Shown here in pieces: positions 36,062 to 44,861 of a stretch of DNA of 64,000 nucleotides. Every line of letters begins with the position of its first letter. Position 1 is the first letter of the stretch. The notes below the pieces were generated by a model. It made no database searches, was not told where the DNA came from, and worked only from the letters and a program-made list of their open reading frames with translations. The DNA lies in NCBI RefSeq assembly GCF_963669205.1, contig NZ_OY769915.1:4252001-4316000 (forward strand). The letters run 5' to 3'. Source of the DNA: an uncultured Roseibium sp. (GTDB taxonomy: Bacteria > Pseudomonadota > Alphaproteobacteria > Rhizobiales > Stappiaceae). The position numbers and the translations under genes are program-made.

Positions 36062-36834
36062 ACCTCGCGCGCCTTCTTGGCGAGGTCGACCAGGACCTTG
36101 CGCAGGTCTTCGGGCCTTTCGAGCACAGTCTCGAACCACAAGCGCTCGATCCTGTCTCCCGCAACAAGATCAAGCCCTTCCGGATCAAGACCGGACAGGC
36201 GCCAATTGGCCGTCTCGCCCTTGCACAGAGCCTCCGCGTAGAGCTTGATGGCGTCTGCGTGGTCATCGTTCATGTGTGCCACGGCCCCCTCTTCCATCGC
36301 CTGCCAGCTCTTCTCATCGCCGAGCGCCGTCAGAAGATCTGCCTGCTGCAGTTCAAACGCCTTGCCGAAACCGCCGTTCAGGCTCGCCCGCTTGAGTTCC
36401 AGTCTGAAGAAAGCGAAATCGCCGAAATCGACATAAAGTTCCGCTTTCGGATGGCGCGCCAGATAGCGCCGCCTCAGACGTTTGTGGGTCTCGCTTTCCC
36501 GCTCGATGCGCACCGCCCTGCAAAACAGGGAGATCCTCGCATGGGCGAGCGGATCGCCCTTGCCAGGTTCCCCGACCAGCAGCGAACAGTCCGGCGTTTC
36601 AAGGATCGCGGATGTGTGGCCCGACAGGGTGCTGGTCAGGATAATGGGCGTGCCGTCGAGATCGGTCGCAAGCGCCACGCGGCTTGCGAGCGGATGTCCG
36701 CTGCCCGCCTCGATCGCCGCGAGTGCACCGAAGCGCGCGGTCCGGACCAAGTCCTTCGCCATGCGGCGCGACTGGTCGTCGGTTTCGCGGATGGGCGACA
36801 TCGGTTCCCTGGCATTCTCGTTGCGCGTGTTCAC
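36058..36834 (-). CDS. HugZ-type haem/FMN split-barrel protein with DUF2470
   Basis: The 258-residue protein has an N-terminal PNP-oxidase-like split barrel (RTARFGALAAIEAGSGHPLASRVALATDLDG near 31-61; LVGEPGKGDPLAHARISL). The C-terminal DUF2470 domain includes AVAHMNDDHADAIKLYAE near 192-209, whose histidines are the haem-linked signature of HugZ/HutZ-type haem-utilisation proteins. A role in haem binding or degradation is plausible; no haem uptake genes are nearby. The GTG at 36834 has GGAGACAG upstream; an ATG at 36801 is possible. The stop codon lies in the CTAG border of the adjacent MITE-like repeat, so the extreme C-terminus may have been set by the insertion. Confidence 0.85.
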   Translation of the reverse strand: MNTRNENAREPMSPIRETDDQSRRMAKDLVRTARFGALAAIEAGSGHPLASRVALATDLDGTPIILTSTLSGHTSAILETPDCSLLVGEPGKGDPLAHARISLFCRAVRIERESETHKRLRRRYLARHPKAELYVDFGDFAFFRLELKRASLNGGFGKAFELQQADLLTALGDEKSWQAMEEGAVAHMNDDHADAIKLYAEALCKGETANWRLSGLDPEGLDLVAGDRIERLWFETVLERPEDLRKVLVDLAKKAREV

Positions 36835-37015
36835 ACCTGTCTCCTCGGTTTGCGGACAGCCGACTGTTCCCCTCTACGGCAAGAAACACCATAGCGCGAA
36901 CCTGAACGCAAGATGAACGGGCATCTCAGAACCCGTTCAGGGCCGGTATGCGAATGTCCTCTCATCAGTTACGGCGCCGGACACAAAAAGGCGCAGGCAC
37001 CTGGAGAACAAAACG

Positions 37016-37447
37016 ATGAAAACCTTGAGCAAACGCCTGATTGCTGTCGCCTTGTCCGGCGCCCTTCTCGTTCCGACAATTGCAACAGCCGAGGCCGGCC
37101 CGAAACGGGGCTGGCAGGGCCATCATCACGGCGGCTATCACCAGAACCACAAGCGCCACAGAAACAACAACAATGTCGGCGCAGCCGTCGCTGCCGGCGT
37201 CATCGGCCTTGCGGCAGGTGCCATCCTGCTCGGCGCGGCCAACCGCCCGGCCTATGCAGGACCGCCGCCCCCGCCGCCGGCAACCTACTACCCGCCTGCC
37301 CCTTACCCGGGACAGGTGCACGGCGCAGCCGGATACCAGCCCTGGAGCCCGGCCTGGTACCAGTATTGTTCCTCGAAATTCCGGTCGTTCAACCCCTCGA
37401 CCGGCACCTACACCACCTATCGGGGCGAGCAGCGTTTCTGCCAGTAA
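37016..37447 (+). CDS. BA14K-family secreted protein
   Basis: The 143-residue protein has a signal peptide (about 1-27, ending ATAEA). A His/Asn-rich stretch (HHHGGYHQNHKRHRNNNN), a glycine/alanine hydrophobic segment at about 54-75, and a proline run follow. The BA14K C-terminal block has WYQYCSSKFRSFNPSTGTY and ends in RFCQ. BA14K was described as a Brucella immunoreactive lectin-like protein; the family is restricted to Rhizobiales-type bacteria, which supports the taxonomic reading. It is followed by a strong terminator. Confidence 0.9.
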   Translation: MKTLSKRLIAVALSGALLVPTIATAEAGPKRGWQGHHHGGYHQNHKRHRNNNNVGAAVAAGVIGLAAGAILLGAANRPAYAGPPPPPPATYYPPAPYPGQVHGAAGYQPWSPAWYQYCSSKFRSFNPSTGTYTTYRGEQRFCQ

Positions 37448-37472
37448 CTTTCCGAGTTCGCCCCGCACCTTC

Positions 37473-37527
37473 CGGCAGCAGGCACCCAGTCAGCCGAACT
37501 GACCTCCGCCTGCTGCCGCTTTTTTTG
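37473..37527 (+). terminator. Terminator of the BA14K gene
   Basis: CGGCAGCAGGC (37473-37483) pairs perfectly with GCCTGCTGCCG (37508-37518), followed by CTTTTTTT. The loop contains a second small hairpin, GTCAG/CTGAC (37489-37503). No other feature is seen in the 37448-37727 spacer. Confidence 0.85.
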
Positions 37528-37727
37528 ATGATGTCGATGCTGCTTCCCGACCCCGCAACAGGTCAAAACGTTTGGTCACAGTGCCCAAGCCTCTGATACC
37601 ACACAGGGTTCGTTCGGATGCACAATCCGCATGGACCCGAGATGGGCACTGTGGCCGCCCTTCCCGAGCTTTTGGCGGTTGGCTGCGGTGAAAATTTAAA
37701 ACACTGGCTTCGTGCGCATTAGCAGGT

Positions 37728-38183
37728 TTAATCGTGCAAAACAGACTGCAGTTCATCCAACATGAACGCGCCGAAACTGTCACTGCTAGGCTGCACGTCC
37801 AGTCCAGGACCAAAAATCAACACGGGGCTTTCGCCATTTTCGTCGCGTTGTGACGTATCTATCGCATAGAACGAGCCGTCACCGCCACCTGATACGACAA
37901 TATGGCTCTTTGGAAGACCTGTCTTCCGTTCTTCAAGCGTCAACCAGATCGCGTTTGGCACTCCGGGTACGTTTAGGTCGTCACCGACAATTCCATAGAA
38001 CTCCACGCCACCCACGTCGCCGCAACCAAGCTCTTTAAGAAACAGAACGTATGAGGGTGGAAATCTAATTCCGAGCATGGATTGAGCATCGGCGATCAGC
38101 TCCTCTGGAATTGGCCCGACGAAGTCTGAACTGTCATGTGTTGCAATGAGGTCTAGCGCGCCGCGCATGCTCGCCAAAGACAT
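37728..38183 (-). CDS. SMI1/KNR4 (SUKH) family protein
   Basis: The 151-residue protein shows the SUKH fold pattern: an early acidic helix (PIPEELIADAQSMLGIRFPPSYVLFLKELG at about 24-53), GGVEFYGIVGD, and a central W followed by a strand-rich end (FYAIDTS, SPVLIFGPG, SFGAFMLDEL). SUKH proteins are mostly immunity proteins against contact-dependent or polymorphic nuclease toxins. No toxin gene is adjacent, so this looks like an orphan immunity gene, or a housekeeping SUKH protein. Codon use appears a little less GC-biased than in its neighbours. Confidence 0.83.
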   Translation of the reverse strand: MSLASMRGALDLIATHDSSDFVGPIPEELIADAQSMLGIRFPPSYVLFLKELGCGDVGGVEFYGIVGDDLNVPGVPNAIWLTLEERKTGLPKSHIVVSGGGDGSFYAIDTSQRDENGESPVLIFGPGLDVQPSSDSFGAFMLDELQSVLHD

Positions 38184-38362
38184 ACATTTCGCTCCCTACG
38201 AAACTTGAATATCCAGATTAAGTTCTCGAAACCATGTAAAATACTTGCCGTTTTCTGCCACGTTGCTGAACAATTCGCCAGATGCTCACGCCGAACATTG
38301 GCAGCAGTTTCAAAGGGACCGCTATTTGGTGATAACCTCTCGGTATTGTGGCACTAGCCCAC

Positions 38363-39124
38363 TCACTGGCAGATCAGGTACGTACAGGTCTTGCCGTGGC
38401 AGCCGATGTCGACATGCAGGTGGGACTTGTGGAATTCATCGCCTTCCGGACTGAGCACGGTCGTGAATCGCGCGCATGCGCTCTTGTGGATGTCGGTCAG
38501 AAAGCGGCCTTCCGGCGTGTCCTTGCCCCAGTCCGTCTCCACTGAAACGGACGCTCCCTCCTTCATCACAAAGCCGGAGATATCAACCGCCTTGCCCAAC
38601 GCATGCTCGGACAATTTGCCGTCCGGCTGGTTGTTGCGCCGGCGGCATTGATAGCCCGGTCCGGTGGCGATCGACCTGATACCGCCAGCGAAATGCTGTT
38701 CGGCAGCCGGCAGCACATCGCTCTGAAGCCATTCGGAAAAGGTTTTCGCAAATGCACAGGACACCGTGACCGCCCCTTTGAGCGGCACCTGTGCGCCTTC
38801 CTGCTGGATGCTTGTCAGCCTGACCGGGCTTTCGATACCGCAGCCGGCGTCCCCGGAGAATTCGCCGCGAACCGGAGGAAGGCTCTCGGACTCCATGCCC
38901 GGCAAGTCGCAGGCCGCGGCTTCTTTCGAAGGCGAGCTGACCGCTTCAGGGGTTTGTCCTGGCTTTGGTGTCGGCACGGGCGAGGCGATAGCGTTCCCGG
39001 ATACGGACTTGCTTGCCTCTGCAAGCGGCTTGGGTGCCGGGACGGGTTCGGCGGCCAACGCAAGAACCGGAGCGGAGATCAAAAAGACAGTTGCCGAAAA
39101 CCCGAAGCGCAGTCTCTTGTGCAT
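38363..39124 (-). CDS. Extensin-like family secreted protein
   Basis: The 253-residue protein has a signal peptide (about 1-24, ending LALAA) and a proline/alanine-rich linker (PVPAPKPLAEA). The C-terminal extensin-like domain runs from about 90 to 253. Its conserved pieces are CAFAKTFSEWLQSDVLPAA, YQCRRRNN, SEHALGKAVDISGF and HKSHLHVDIGC. The H-x-x-G-x-A-x-D and HLHVD arrangement recalls LAS-type metallopeptidases such as MepA/VanY, so a peptidoglycan function is possible. I chose the ATG at 39124 because GAGGGG is 8 bp upstream. The divergent neighbour encodes a LysE exporter. Confidence 0.87.
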   Translation of the reverse strand: MHKRLRFGFSATVFLISAPVLALAAEPVPAPKPLAEASKSVSGNAIASPVPTPKPGQTPEAVSSPSKEAAACDLPGMESESLPPVRGEFSGDAGCGIESPVRLTSIQQEGAQVPLKGAVTVSCAFAKTFSEWLQSDVLPAAEQHFAGGIRSIATGPGYQCRRRNNQPDGKLSEHALGKAVDISGFVMKEGASVSVETDWGKDTPEGRFLTDIHKSACARFTTVLSPEGDEFHKSHLHVDIGCHGKTCTYLICQ

Positions 39125-39212
39125 TCGCCCCTCTTGACTTGCAGGCATGATTCAAATGTGGCTGACTGCCGGTCAGCATCCCTCAGCGCCTTTCGAATGT
39201 CGAGACACCCGC

Positions 39213-39839
39213 ATGACACTTGAACTCTTTTCCGCCTATGTGGTGGCAACCCTTATCGTCCTCGCGATACCCGGGCCAACGATCATGCTCGTGGTCAGCT
39301 ACGCTTTGACCCAGGGAAGAAGGTCGGCCTTTGCAAGTGTTCTCGGGGTCGGTCTTGGCGATGCGACCGCCGCGGCGGTGTCCCTGCTGGGCCTGGGCGC
39401 AATCCTCGCAGCCTCCGCGACCGCGTTTTCGGTACTCAAATGGGTTGGCGCCGCCTATCTGGTCTGGCTCGGGATCAAGATGTGGCGCAGCCGTCCCGCC
39501 GTGCAGAACGTGCAGCAGATGGAGCATATTTCCGCGCGGAAGATCTTCTGGCATGCCTATGTCGTGACATCGCTGAACCCCAAGGGCATCGTGTTCTTCA
39601 TGGCGTTTCTGCCGCACTTCATCGCACCGCAGGCCTCCGTGGCGCCGCAGCTGTTCCTGCTCGGAACGACATTTGTCGTACTGGGGATCCTGAATGCGGC
39701 TGTCTATGCATACGCTGCTGCGGCGATCGGTCAGAAGCTCAGAAGCCCGTCCTTGCTTCGACTGGTCAACAGGGTCGGCGGTGGGTTTCTGATATCGGCA
39801 GCGGCCATGACGGCAACACTGCAAAGATCAACCGGTTAA
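39213..39839 (+). CDS. LysE/RhtB-family amino-acid exporter
   Basis: The 208-residue membrane protein has about six helices and the RhtB hallmark IPGPTIMLVVSYALTQGRR near 19-37, plus GAAYLVWLGIKMWRS and SLNPKGIVFFMAFLPHFI. It probably exports an amino acid or derivative. The ATG at 39213 starts the conserved MTLELFSAYVV; the open frame upstream is not conserved in character. Its neighbours are unrelated; it ends 15 bp from the convergent DUF2336 gene. Confidence 0.9.
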   Translation: MTLELFSAYVVATLIVLAIPGPTIMLVVSYALTQGRRSAFASVLGVGLGDATAAAVSLLGLGAILAASATAFSVLKWVGAAYLVWLGIKMWRSRPAVQNVQQMEHISARKIFWHAYVVTSLNPKGIVFFMAFLPHFIAPQASVAPQLFLLGTTFVVLGILNAAVYAYAAAAIGQKLRSPSLLRLVNRVGGGFLISAAAMTATLQRSTG

Positions 39840-39854
39840 GAAGGCAGCACGCCG

Positions 39855-41000
39855 TTAGCGGCTGGACGCAAACGCCGTTGCGCGCTTGACCTTCGGCTTG
39901 GGCCGTTTTTTTGCCTCGTCCTCGGTTTTCAGTCCGAAGGAGGCCCCGGACTTCTTCAGCGTTTCCAGGGAGCGCTTGGCGCCTTCCTCGCTGAGCGCGG
40001 CGTAGCGCTGGATTGCCGCGTTCAATTCAAGACCACCGATGCGGAGCCGGCGCGCGCGCATGGTCAGGATATCCTTGTAGGCCTCGGCCGTGACGCCGTT
40101 GGCCCTGCACAGGATGATGAGCGGCTTGTCGCTTGCACTGAACAGCAGTTGCGAAACCGCTGCCGGCGGCAAATCGCTAACCCTGCCCAGCAGCATTCCC
40201 AACTCGGCCGTCCTGTCCGCGCGGGCAAAGGACGTTACCGCATCGTCGATCCTGGTCTTGTTGCCCAGAACGTCGTTGATAAGGGCATTTGATTCCTCGC
40301 GCGCGTCGTCCAGCTTGTGGGCGCGCGCGGCCACCTCAGTCGCGGCTCGCTGCGCCAGCAGGTTCACGAGCGTGTTGTCGGCTCCGAGCGCGGTGATCCG
40401 CTCCTTCAGTGCGTCCGTGAGGAACGGCAGCAGGGCATGCGCGGCTTCCTCCGGCAAATCCGGGCGATTGACCAGCGCAGATTGAATGGACTCGTCGGAG
40501 CGTGCTTTTTCGACAAGTTTCAGGAAGGAGGATTCAGCAAACTCCGCGCCTTCGTTCTCGGCAACTCGCTTCAGGACCTTGCTGTCACCGCGATCGACAA
40601 GCACCGTCGTGACAGCCTTGTCGACGGTCTTCCTGCCGGCAATTGCGCCAAGGTGCGCCATCGACGCGTTCGACGCGATATCGACAAGATCCTCGCTGGT
40701 CAGCGCAGGACTGTTCTCAAGGACCGGTTCGGCGACGGAAATGGAATCATTGGCCAGTTTCACCATCAATTCATGGGGTGCGTCGTTCTCATGACACACC
40801 CTTTTGGCAAGGATCATGCGGGTTTCTTCTTCAAGCTGCCCGAGAACCTTCAGGACGATGTCGCCGAAGAGGAGGCTGATCTGCTCGTCCCGGTCCTTGC
40901 CGGCACCGACAAACATGTCCGTCAGCGCACCGATGAGGCCTTTGCGCCCGGTAGCACTGGAATCCTTTGCCAGCTCCGCAAGTTTCGACAGATTGATCAT
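39855..41000 (-). CDS. DUF2336-family protein
   Basis: The 381-residue alpha-helical, HEAT-like protein is of the DUF2336 family, common in alphaproteobacteria and of unclear function. It includes LAELAKDSSATGRKGLIGALTD and repeated EVLSEPVL-type helices such as VAEPVLENSPALTSEDLVDIA. The C-terminal tail is lysine-rich (KRPKPKVKRATA). I chose the ATG at 41000 because GGAGAAGCA precedes it. No transmembrane segment is visible, so it is cytoplasmic. Confidence 0.82.
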   Translation of the reverse strand: MINLSKLAELAKDSSATGRKGLIGALTDMFVGAGKDRDEQISLLFGDIVLKVLGQLEEETRMILAKRVCHENDAPHELMVKLANDSISVAEPVLENSPALTSEDLVDIASNASMAHLGAIAGRKTVDKAVTTVLVDRGDSKVLKRVAENEGAEFAESSFLKLVEKARSDESIQSALVNRPDLPEEAAHALLPFLTDALKERITALGADNTLVNLLAQRAATEVAARAHKLDDAREESNALINDVLGNKTRIDDAVTSFARADRTAELGMLLGRVSDLPPAAVSQLLFSASDKPLIILCRANGVTAEAYKDILTMRARRLRIGGLELNAAIQRYAALSEEGAKRSLETLKKSGASFGLKTEDEAKKRPKPKVKRATAFASSR

Positions 41001-41359
41001 TGCTTCTCCGAAGCGCACGACACGCCTTGGCGGACGGTAGCAGAAGCTTCTTAACAGGACGCTACTGGTTCTTCGGTGTGCCGAGCGGGGTTCGTCAACG
41101 CTTGCGCCGGGGTTGATATCGATAACAGGCTGTCAAGGCGAATGGCCAAATCAAAAAAGATCTGGCGCTCACAAACAAACAACGTCTCATTTTTTTGACA
41201 TCTAGTCGTTCGTTATCAAGGCGTTAAGGAGAGGACTGGTCAAAAACACAATTTAATGGTGTGGAACCTCCGCCGCAATGCAGCATCTTTTTTGCTTCGT
41301 TTCGTCGATTCACTGGCCTAATATCAGTGGGTCAACGTGAGGTAATCGGGAGCGGACAG
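41001..41359. other. Intergenic region upstream of the 27-residue peptide
   Basis: This gap holds the DUF2336 promoter on the left and the leader of the small membrane peptide on the right. The TTTTTTTGACA near 41190 could be a -35 region, but I cannot pair it with a clear -10. I see no other ORF of coding character. Confidence 0.35.
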
Positions 41360-41443
41360 ATGACTCTAGCGCGGAACCTGAACAGGATTGCCTTTGTCGC
41401 AGCATTTGTTTTTCTAGCTGCAATTGTTGTCGGGATCATTTGA
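41360..41443 (+). CDS. Small single-helix membrane peptide
   Basis: A 27-residue ORF reads MTLARNLNR followed by 18 strongly hydrophobic residues (IAFVAAFVFLAAIVVGII) and a stop. The positive N-terminus and one helix suit a small inner-membrane protein. The ATG is preceded by CGGGAGCGGACAG, a fair ribosome site. I have not been able to compare it with databases, so expression is uncertain; its composition is unlike random out-of-frame sequence here. Confidence 0.45.
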   Translation: MTLARNLNRIAFVAAFVFLAAIVVGII

Positions 41444-41755
41444 TCAGGCAGCAGGAAGCGAGTAAAAACAACGCCTTAGAGCGAAACTCGGGAATGTGTT
41501 GATAGACAATTTTGACAGTAACTGACATTCGAGCCCGCCGCACCAGAAGGTGTCGGCCGGCGCCGACTGTCAGTATTCTCTTGTCAGTTTCGACGTTCGC
41601 GTCGGGCACCTTGTCCGACGCGACGCAATGAATGCCTGGCGCGAGCATTTTAGCGGAAAGTCTTGATCTGCAATTATTGAGTGCAGAAATCTCACTCAGT
41701 GAGACCATCTTTCGGCGTTTTATCCACACGGGGCCCTGCCCGGGGCATGATCAGA
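41444..41755. other. Intergenic region between the small peptide and the azoreductase gene
   Basis: No convincing gene is seen. A palindrome TCTCAC-TCA-GTGAGA lies at 41690-41704, about 50 bp beyond the 3' end of the azoreductase gene. A 97-codon minus-strand frame is open here but looks like chance. Confidence 0.35.
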
Positions 41756-42355
41756 TCACGCGGCAAGCGCCAGCGTTTGTGCAAGAGCGTCATCTTTCTT
41801 GGACGGATCAGCCATCAACTGGTCTGCTGCAATGATCGTGACATCCTTGATCCCGACGAAACCGAGCACGTGCTTCAGATACGTGACCGCGAAGTCGATC
41901 TCGGATCCTACCTTCGTTCCACCGGACGCAACCAGCACATAGGCCTTCTTGCCTTCAAGCAGACCCACAGGACCGTTTTCCGTGTACTTGAATGTTTCGC
42001 GCGCGCGCGCAATCTGGTCGATCCAGGCTTTCAATGCAGCCGGAACCGAAAAATTGTAGATCGGCGTTCCGATGACAATCGTGTCGGCGGATTTCAGTTC
42101 ATCCACAAGGGTATCGGAAAAGGACAGCTTCGCTTGTTGTTCCGCATTCCTCTGGGATGGATCGGTGAAGTTCGCCCCGACCCATTCCTCATCGAGGAAC
42201 GGCAGCCCCGTGGAAACGTCGCGCGTGAGGACAGTAGCGTTCGGGTCCCTTTCGGTCAGGCGGGCGACCAGCGCGCTGGTCAGTTCCCGTGTTACCGAGT
42301 TGGTTTTGCGGGCGGAAGCGTCGATATGAAGAATGGTGTTGGCGTTGTTCGTCAC
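41756..42355 (-). CDS. azoR: FMN-dependent NADH-azoreductase (AzoR type)
   Basis: The 199-residue flavodoxin-like reductase has ILHIDASARKTNSVTREL at the N-terminus (FMN phosphate loop), GTPIYNFSVPAALKAWIDQI near 93-112 and GLLEGKKAYVLVASGG. AzoR enzymes are dimeric NADH-quinone/azo reductases that protect against quinone stress. I chose the GTG at 42355 because AGGAGAACGAAC immediately precedes it; a TTG at 42373 overlaps that ribosome site. It is monocistronic. Confidence 0.9.
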   Translation of the reverse strand: MTNNANTILHIDASARKTNSVTRELTSALVARLTERDPNATVLTRDVSTGLPFLDEEWVGANFTDPSQRNAEQQAKLSFSDTLVDELKSADTIVIGTPIYNFSVPAALKAWIDQIARARETFKYTENGPVGLLEGKKAYVLVASGGTKVGSEIDFAVTYLKHVLGFVGIKDVTIIAADQLMADPSKKDDALAQTLALAA

Positions 42356-42524
42356 GTTCGTTCTCCTGTTCAAGACAGACCAGCGGTTTGTTCCTGATCA
42401 GGAGGTAATGAGCGAAAAAACGTATAACTAGGCCAATTTTAGTGAACAGTCTGTTGACCGTAAGCACCCACCCTTTCCAAAGAGCTTTGTCGGAACCACA
42501 ACCGTCTCTTGGGCCGGTAGCCAG

Positions 42525-43943
42525 CTAGCCACGTTGCGCGACATGCCTCTGCGCACCTTCCGGCATCTCCATCCGCGCGTGTTTGTCAGCGTATCGCCCC
42601 AGCATTTCGGCAACTTGGTCCCCCGGAAGGGAACTTGCCCGCGTCTTGAGATCAACATGAAGCAGGAACGTTTCGACCGTCGCGACCAGCGTGCCGTCTG
42701 CCTTTCTCAGGAAGTGGAACAGATGCAGTTTCTTGCCCTCGCCCTGCAACACCTGGGTCGTCACGATGAGGCGCTCGCCTGCGAGCATCTCGTCGAGGTG
42801 GCGGATATGCGTTTCCACGGTGAAATAGCTGCGTCCGGTCGCGATGTAGTCTGCATCGGCGCCGATCATTTCCATGAACCGGTCCGTGGCGGCCGCCCCC
42901 GCTTCAAGGTAGTGGGTCTCGTTCATGTGGCCGTTGTAATCCACCCAGCTTTGCGGAATGTGCCTGCTGCCGGTGACCGGCAAGACCGGGTCCTCGTGAG
43001 CTGACAACGTGGCTTCATGCCGGTTGATCACACCGCCGGCTCCGCTGTTCGTCTTCTTCAGGGCACGCATCATCCCGACAAGATTGTCGTCGCGCTTGCG
43101 TTCAAGCTCGCGAATGCTCATGTGACCTGACTGAGCGTCTGATTGTCCGGCAATGAGATCCACCAGTTCGTCGGTAAATTCGGGAACATCCATAAGCTTC
43201 GTCCAGGGCCATTCCAGTGCGGGGCCGAACTGGGCCATGAAGTGCTTCATGCCCGCCTCTCCGCCGGCAATCCTGTAGGTCTCGAACATTCCCATTTGCG
43301 CCCAGCGGATGCCGAAGGCCATGCGAATGGCTTCATCGATTTCCTCGGTGGTCGCAACACCGTCCTTGACGAGCCAGAGGCTTTCGCGCCAGACCGCCTC
43401 AAGCAGACGGTCGGCGATATGAGCATCTATTTCCTTGCGCAGGACAAGCGGAAACATGCCGAGATCGCGCAGGATGCCGGCGGCCTTCGCCGTTGTCTCG
43501 CCATCGCCGACCAGTTCCACGAGCGGAAGCAGGTAAACCGGGTTGAAAGGGTGGGCGACGATCGCACGCGCGCCCGCTCTGTTGAGTTCCGATGGTTTGA
43601 AACCGGATGTCGATGAGCCGATGACGGCGCTTTCCGGCGCCATGTTGCCGATCTCGCCAAGCACCTTGTGCTTGAGTTCAAGCCGTTCCGGGATGCTTTC
43701 CTGTATCCAGTCGGCACTTTCGACGGCATCCGCAAGACTGTCGTGAAACGTCAGTTTTCCTTCCGGTGGCAGCAGCCAGTCGTAAAGAGACGGAAGACTT
43801 CTGCGCGCGTTGCCCAGGACCTCATTTATCTTGCGCTCGGCCTCGGGGTCGGGGTCGTAGACCGCAACATCCCAGCCATTGAGCAGAAATCGGGCCGCCC
43901 AGCCGCCACCGATCACGCCGCCGCCGACAATGCAGGCCTTCAT
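42525..43943 (-). CDS. cdhA: L-carnitine dehydrogenase fused to a thioesterase domain
   Basis: The 472-residue protein has an N-terminal 3-hydroxyacyl-CoA-dehydrogenase-like NAD domain (VGGGVIGGGWAARFLLNGWDV near 6-26; GSSTSGFKPSEL; AHPFNPVYLLPLVELV). A C-terminal hot-dog thioesterase occupies about 325-455 (SWVDYNGHMNETHYLEAG; ETHIRHLDEML). Carnitine dehydrogenase oxidises L-carnitine to 3-dehydrocarnitine; in Pseudomonas the thioesterase (CdhB) is a separate gene that hydrolyses betainyl-CoA. The fused form is known in rhizobial relatives. Its start overlaps the BKACE stop by 4 bp. It is the last gene of the operon. Confidence 0.9.
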   Translation of the reverse strand: MKACIVGGGVIGGGWAARFLLNGWDVAVYDPDPEAERKINEVLGNARRSLPSLYDWLLPPEGKLTFHDSLADAVESADWIQESIPERLELKHKVLGEIGNMAPESAVIGSSTSGFKPSELNRAGARAIVAHPFNPVYLLPLVELVGDGETTAKAAGILRDLGMFPLVLRKEIDAHIADRLLEAVWRESLWLVKDGVATTEEIDEAIRMAFGIRWAQMGMFETYRIAGGEAGMKHFMAQFGPALEWPWTKLMDVPEFTDELVDLIAGQSDAQSGHMSIRELERKRDDNLVGMMRALKKTNSGAGGVINRHEATLSAHEDPVLPVTGSRHIPQSWVDYNGHMNETHYLEAGAAATDRFMEMIGADADYIATGRSYFTVETHIRHLDEMLAGERLIVTTQVLQGEGKKLHLFHFLRKADGTLVATVETFLLHVDLKTRASSLPGDQVAEMLGRYADKHARMEMPEGAQRHVAQRG

Positions 43944-44851
43944 CTTGGCGCCCTCTTCATCAACCCGAGAAGGGAACGAACCTCCTCAGGTCCCATGATC
44001 TTCGCTCCCATTCCTTCGATGATCTTCACGGACTTTTCGACCAGTTGCGCATTGGTCGCAAGAACGCCCTTTTCCAGGAAAAGATTGTCTTCCAGACCGA
44101 CACGAACGTTCCCGCCGGCCAGAACGGCAGCAGCAGCGTATGGCATCTGATCCCGACCCAGGCTGAAGGCGGACCAGGCCCAGTCGGACGGGATGGCATT
44201 CACCATCGCCATGAGGGTGTTCAGGTCGTTCGGCGCACCCCAGGGAACGCCCATGCACAATTGAACAAGCGCGGGGGATGCAAGGGTGCCTTCGCTGACC
44301 AGCTGTTTGGCGAACCACAGATGCCCGGTGTCGAACGCCTCGATCTCCGGTTTGACGCCGAGTTCCGTCATCATGGATCCCATCGCCCTCAACATGCCGG
44401 GCGTGTTGGTCATGACATAATCCGCCTCCGCGAAATTCATGGTCCCGCAATCGAGCGTACAGATTTCCGGGAGACACTCGGCAATATGAGCCATGCGCTC
44501 GGCTGCACCGATCATGTCGGTTCCGGCCGCGTTGACCGGAAGAGGCGCTTCCGTTGATCCGAAAACGATATCCCCGCCCATACCGGCGGTCAGGTTGAGC
44601 ACGACGTCCACGTCCGCCGCCCGGATGCGGTCCGTCACCTCCCTGTAAAGCTCCAGGCGCCTCGAAGGTGCTCCGGTTTCCGGATCCCGGACATGGCAAT
44701 GAACGACCGCGGCACCCGCCCTTGCCGCATCGATCGCACTGTCGGCAATCTCCTTTGGGCTGCGCGGAACGTGCGGTGACTTGTCCTGTGTCGATCCGGA
44801 GCCGGTGACGGCACAGGTGATGAAAACATTCCGGTTCATTTTTAGCGGCAT
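43940..44851 (-). CDS. cdhC: 3-dehydrocarnitine cleavage enzyme (BKACE/DUF849)
   Basis: The 303-residue TIM-barrel protein belongs to the beta-keto acid cleavage enzymes. It starts VFITCAVTGSGS and has PKEIADSAIDAARAGAAVVHCHVRDPETG, which carries the zinc ligands in HCHVRD, plus the late GGNVRVGLEDNLF. Next to carnitine dehydrogenase it should convert dehydrocarnitine and acetyl-CoA to betainyl-CoA and acetoacetate. The ATG at 44851 has AGGAGACGAAC upstream; the frame remains open 22 codons further without homology. It is 10 bp from the hydratase gene. Confidence 0.9.
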   Translation of the reverse strand: MPLKMNRNVFITCAVTGSGSTQDKSPHVPRSPKEIADSAIDAARAGAAVVHCHVRDPETGAPSRRLELYREVTDRIRAADVDVVLNLTAGMGGDIVFGSTEAPLPVNAAGTDMIGAAERMAHIAECLPEICTLDCGTMNFAEADYVMTNTPGMLRAMGSMMTELGVKPEIEAFDTGHLWFAKQLVSEGTLASPALVQLCMGVPWGAPNDLNTLMAMVNAIPSDWAWSAFSLGRDQMPYAAAAVLAGGNVRVGLEDNLFLEKGVLATNAQLVEKSVKIIEGMGAKIMGPEEVRSLLGLMKRAPR

Positions 44852-44861
44852 TGTTCGTCTC

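Noticed and set aside
41436..41729. 97-codon minus-strand frame beyond the azoreductase gene
   Set aside because: No ribosome site, mixed composition and no recognisable pattern; treated as chance.
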